Assembly: GCA_947178045.1 (NCBI GenBank)
Contig: CAMWWR010000048.1
Span: forward strand, 1 to 8,882
Source of the DNA: an uncultured Clostridia bacterium
GTDB taxonomy: Bacteria > Bacillota > Clostridia > Lachnospirales > Lachnospiraceae
Reading direction: 5' to 3'
Length of the DNA: 8,882 bases
In this document: in pieces, positions 6,285 to 8,882 of the stretch
Position numbering within the stretch: position 1 is the first letter of the stretch
Layout of the letters: the number at the start of each line of letters is the position of its first letter
Translations under genes and position numbers: made by a program
The notes under the pieces: model-generated
Database searches by the model: none
What the model was told of the DNA's origin: nothing
The model's input: the letters and a program-made list of their open reading frames with translations, nothing else

Positions 6285-6480
6285 CGGACGGACTTCGGAG
6301 AGGATGCACGCGCTGAGAAGTCCGTTTATGCTGCGGCAGGGGCGGGCGCATAGGGAATCAGGCTGCTTTACAGCATGCGTCCCATGCAGGCGGGCGGCAA
6401 GAAAGACGCTCTCCTGCCTGACCGGCAGGCAAGAAAAGGAAAAAGGGTTTATACCGAAACCGAGGAAGGGAAGGAAAGCT
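6285..6480 (+). promoter_or_regulatory. Long structured 5' leader of nrdD mRNA
   Basis: About 195 bases separate the expected transcription start from the nrdD ATG. The leader opens with a strong hairpin: ACGGACTTC (6288-6296) pairs with GAAGTCCGT (6317-6325) around a 20-base loop, and two G-U pairs can lengthen it. Further on are GCATG/CATGC (6373-6377 with 6383-6387) and TGCCTG-ACCGG-CAGGCA (6415-6431). GCAGG (6386-6390) can instead pair with CCTGC (6413-6417), which would break both of the latter hairpins, so two alternative folds exist. No T-run follows, so any control would be translational or by stability. It fits no riboswitch class I know. Confidence 0.45.
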
Positions 6481-8853
6481 ATGATTCAGGTAGTAAAACG
6501 GGACGGCGAGATCGCGGAATTTAATCTGTCAAAGATCAGTGCGGCCATTTCAAAGGCATTCAACGCGACAAAAAAGCTTTATAACGAGGATATCATCAAT
6601 TTGCTGGCGCTGCGTGTCACCGCGGATTTTCAGAGCAAAGTGCAGGACGGCGCGGTCAGTGTGGAAGATATCCAGGACAGCGTGGAGCACACGCTGGAGC
6701 AGTCCGGCTATACGGATGTCGCGAAGGCCTATATTCTGTACCGCAAGAACCGCGAGAAGATCCGCAATATGAAGTCGACCATTCTTGACTATAAGGAGAT
6801 TGTGGACAGCTATGTGCGCGAGGAGGACTGGCGCGTAAAAGAGAATTCCACCGTGACCTATTCGGTCGGCGGCCTGATTCTGCATAATTCCGGCTCGATC
6901 ACCGCGAATTACTGGCTTTCCGAAATCTATGACGATGAGATCGCGAACGCCCACCGAAATGCAGATCTGCACATCCATGACCTCTCGATGCTGACGGGCT
7001 ACTGCGCGGGCTGGTCGTTAAAGCAGCTGATTAAGGAGGGTCTGGGCGGAATTCCGGGCAAGATCACCTCGGCGCCGGCGAAGCACCTTTCCACGCTCTG
7101 CAACCAGATGGTAAATTTCCTCGGCATCATGCAGAACGAGTGGGCGGGCGCGCAGGCGTTCTCGTCCTTCGACACCTATCTCGCGCCGTTTGTGAAGGCG
7201 GACAAGCTCTCCTACGGGGAGGTCAAGCAGTGCATCCAGTGCTTTATCTACGGCGTGAACACGCCGAGCCGCTGGGGGACGCAGGCTCCGTTCTCGAACA
7301 TCACGCTCGATTGGACCGTGCCGGACGATCTCGCGGAGCAGAACTGCATTATCGGTGGCAAAGAGGTCGATTTCAAATATAAGGACTGCAAGGCCGAGAT
7401 GGATATGGTGAACAAGGCGTTTATCGAGATCATGATCGAGGGGGATGCGAACGGGCGGGGCTTCCAGTACCCGATTCCGACCTATTCCATCACAAGGGAT
7501 TTTGACTGGTCCGACACGGAGAACAACCGTCTGCTGTTCACGATGACGGCGAAGTACGGCACTCCGTATTTTTCAAATTATATCAACAGCGACATGAAGC
7601 CGAGCGATGTGCGCTCAATGTGCTGCAGGCTGCGCCTCGATCTGCGCGAGCTGCGCAAAAAGACGGGCGGCTTTTTCGGCAGCGGCGAGAGCACGGGCTC
7701 CGTGGGGGTTGTCACGATCAATATGCCGCGGATCGCTTATCTGGCGTCGGGGGAGAGCGATTTCTTCCGCAGGCTTGACCACATGATGGATGTGGCCGCC
7801 CGCTCGCTGAGAGTGAAGCGCACCGTGATAACAAAGCTGCTCGACGAGGGTCTTTATCCGTACACGAAGCGGTATCTCGGCACCTTCTCGAATCATTTTT
7901 CGACGATCGGGCTCGTGGGCATGAACGAGGTCGGCCTGAACGCGAGATGGCTCGGCAGGGATATGGCGGACAAGGCGACGCAGAAATTCACGGCGAAGGT
8001 GCTGAATCACATGCGCGAGCGGCTGAGCGATTATCAGGAGCAGTACGGCGACCTGTACAATCTCGAGGCCACTCCGGCAGAATCGACGAGCTATCGTCTG
8101 GCAAAGCACGACAGAAAGCGCTGGCCGGATATCAAGACGGCAGGAAAGCAGGGGGACGCGCCGTATTATACGAACAGCTCTCATCTTCCGGTTGATTACA
8201 CTGCCGATATTTTTGAGGCGCTGGACATTCAGGACGAGCTTCAGACGCTTTACACGTCCGGAACCGTATTCCACGCGTTTCTCGGGGAGAGGCTTCCGGA
8301 CTGGCAGGCGGCGGCAAAGCTTGTGCGCACGATCGCGTCGAATTACCGACTGCCTTACTATACCATGTCGCCGACCTACTCGATCTGCCGGGAGCACGGC
8401 TATATCAGCGGCGAGGCGTACAAATGTCCGCAGTGCGGCGGCGTGACGGAGGTCTACAGCCGCATCACCGGCTATTACCGCCCGGTGCAGAACTGGAATG
8501 CCGGAAAGGCGCAGGAGTACAGGAACCGGAAGACCTACGATATCGCGGGCTCCCGCGTTATGCCGGATATGGTCGCGGATGCAGGAAAGCTGTTTGAAGA
8601 AGCGGACGGTCCGATTTCCGCGGTGGGAGATGTTAATTTTGCGGAGAAATTTTCGGATATGCCGGGAATGACGGAGCCGGCAGACCGGGCTGCCGGTTCG
8701 GCCGCGGAGAATTCCTGCGGGCTGGCGGACGGAATCTATCTGTTTACGACAAAGACCTGCCCGAACTGCAGGCAGGCAAAAAGCTACCTGGCGGGCGTCG
8801 ATTATACTGTGATCGATGCGCAGGCCCACCCGAGAGAGGCCACGCCGGATTAA
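6481..8853 (+). CDS. nrdD: Anaerobic ribonucleoside-triphosphate reductase (class III) with partial C-terminal redoxin domain
   Basis: NrdD reduces ribonucleoside triphosphates to deoxy forms for DNA synthesis without oxygen. The 790-residue product has an N-terminal ATP-cone (about 1-90, opening IQVVKRDG) for allosteric control, then the ten-stranded barrel. Key residues are visible: C175 in GYCAGWS, the M380-C-C382-R motif, and N482 in GMNE. The C-terminal zinc site is C636-x2-H639 with C649-x2-C652, and the glycyl-radical loop RITGYYRPVQNWN makes G664 the likely radical site. After residue 690 come a linker and a redoxin-like start, IYLFTTKTCPNCRQAK (752-767) with C760/C763, but the protein stops about 30 residues later, half a domain. 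The ATG at 6481 is chosen over an in-frame ATG at 6304 because AAGGA lies 5 bases upstream and the ATP-cone begins here. The activase gene nrdG would be expected next, outside the window. Confidence 0.95.
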   Translation: MIQVVKRDGEIAEFNLSKISAAISKAFNATKKLYNEDIINLLALRVTADFQSKVQDGAVSVEDIQDSVEHTLEQSGYTDVAKAYILYRKNREKIRNMKSTILDYKEIVDSYVREEDWRVKENSTVTYSVGGLILHNSGSITANYWLSEIYDDEIANAHRNADLHIHDLSMLTGYCAGWSLKQLIKEGLGGIPGKITSAPAKHLSTLCNQMVNFLGIMQNEWAGAQAFSSFDTYLAPFVKADKLSYGEVKQCIQCFIYGVNTPSRWGTQAPFSNITLDWTVPDDLAEQNCIIGGKEVDFKYKDCKAEMDMVNKAFIEIMIEGDANGRGFQYPIPTYSITRDFDWSDTENNRLLFTMTAKYGTPYFSNYINSDMKPSDVRSMCCRLRLDLRELRKKTGGFFGSGESTGSVGVVTINMPRIAYLASGESDFFRRLDHMMDVAARSLRVKRTVITKLLDEGLYPYTKRYLGTFSNHFSTIGLVGMNEVGLNARWLGRDMADKATQKFTAKVLNHMRERLSDYQEQYGDLYNLEATPAESTSYRLAKHDRKRWPDIKTAGKQGDAPYYTNSSHLPVDYTADIFEALDIQDELQTLYTSGTVFHAFLGERLPDWQAAAKLVRTIASNYRLPYYTMSPTYSICREHGYISGEAYKCPQCGGVTEVYSRITGYYRPVQNWNAGKAQEYRNRKTYDIAGSRVMPDMVADAGKLFEEADGPISAVGDVNFAEKFSDMPGMTEPADRAAGSAAENSCGLADGIYLFTTKTCPNCRQAKSYLAGVDYTVIDAQAHPREATPD

Positions 8854-8882
8854 AAGAAGCAGGCCCCGCCCCTTTGGCTTTT
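8854..8882 (+). terminator. Possible 5' half of a terminator after nrdD
   Basis: An A-rich run (8851-8855) is followed by the GC-rich AGCAGGCCCCGCCCC (8858-8872) and then TTTGGCTTTT at the window edge. This looks like the left arm and loop of a Rho-independent terminator whose right arm lies beyond the window. Inside the window the sequence forms no stable stem, so the call is tentative. Confidence 0.25.

Noticed and set aside
6345..6440. A stretch resembling part of a cobalamin riboswitch (ATAGGGAATCAGG at 6350-6362).
   Set aside because: The GGTG and GCCACTG elements and a proper B12 box are missing, so the match is to a short fragment only.
6304..6480. In-frame ATG at 6304 adding 59 residues to the N-terminus of NrdD.
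   Set aside because: The ATG sits directly against its GGAGAGG with no spacing and lies within the loop of the 5' hairpin. The added residues have no NrdD similarity, and the ATP-cone begins at the well-spaced start at 6481.

Overview
The window looks like chromosomal DNA from an anaerobic, fairly GC-rich Firmicute, most likely Lachnospiraceae / Clostridium cluster XIVa. Support for this: strong AGGAGG-type ribosome binding sites, bacillary sigma-A promoters, an oxygen-sensitive class III ribonucleotide reductase with tandem NrdR boxes, and an AAA-ATPase-like/PD-(D/E)XK protein of a family that is greatly expanded in gut Clostridia. The assignment is inferred from style and gene content, not from a database search.

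Left part (1-2749). The window opens inside an AAA-ATPase-like/PDDEXK_9 gene that reads in from the left edge. A DUF1349 (concanavalin-A-like fold) gene converges on it from the minus strand. The DUF1349 gene is divergent from a two-gene unit of a six-helix membrane protein and a small winged-helix regulator. The divergent promoters are back to back and use the same TTGACAA element as their -35. Three copies of a 7-base AGAGTAT motif overlap the -10 and early transcribed region of the membrane-protein promoter and are a plausible operator for the winged-helix protein.

Middle part (2750-6016). A small cysteine-rich protein of unknown function, made of two copies of a four-cysteine module, has its own extended -10 promoter. 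It is followed by an exported TPR-repeat protein and by full-length hflX, the GTPase that splits or rescues stalled ribosomes. No promoter is visible between the TPR gene and hflX, so they probably share a transcript.

Right part (6017-8882). A 464-base gap holds several GC-rich dyads, two NrdR boxes 32 bp apart, a sigma-A promoter and a leader of about 195 nt rich in hairpins. Then comes nrdD, the anaerobic ribonucleoside-triphosphate reductase. Its glycyl-radical core is complete and is followed by a linker and the first half of a CPNC redoxin domain, which stops abruptly. No nrdG activase is present before the window ends.

Most genes here are housekeeping or conserved hypothetical genes. 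No defence system, CRISPR array, transposon, tRNA or rRNA was seen. The best leads are the shared -35 divergent promoter with its operator, the duplicated four-cysteine protein, and the redoxin-tailed NrdD with a broken or very short tail.
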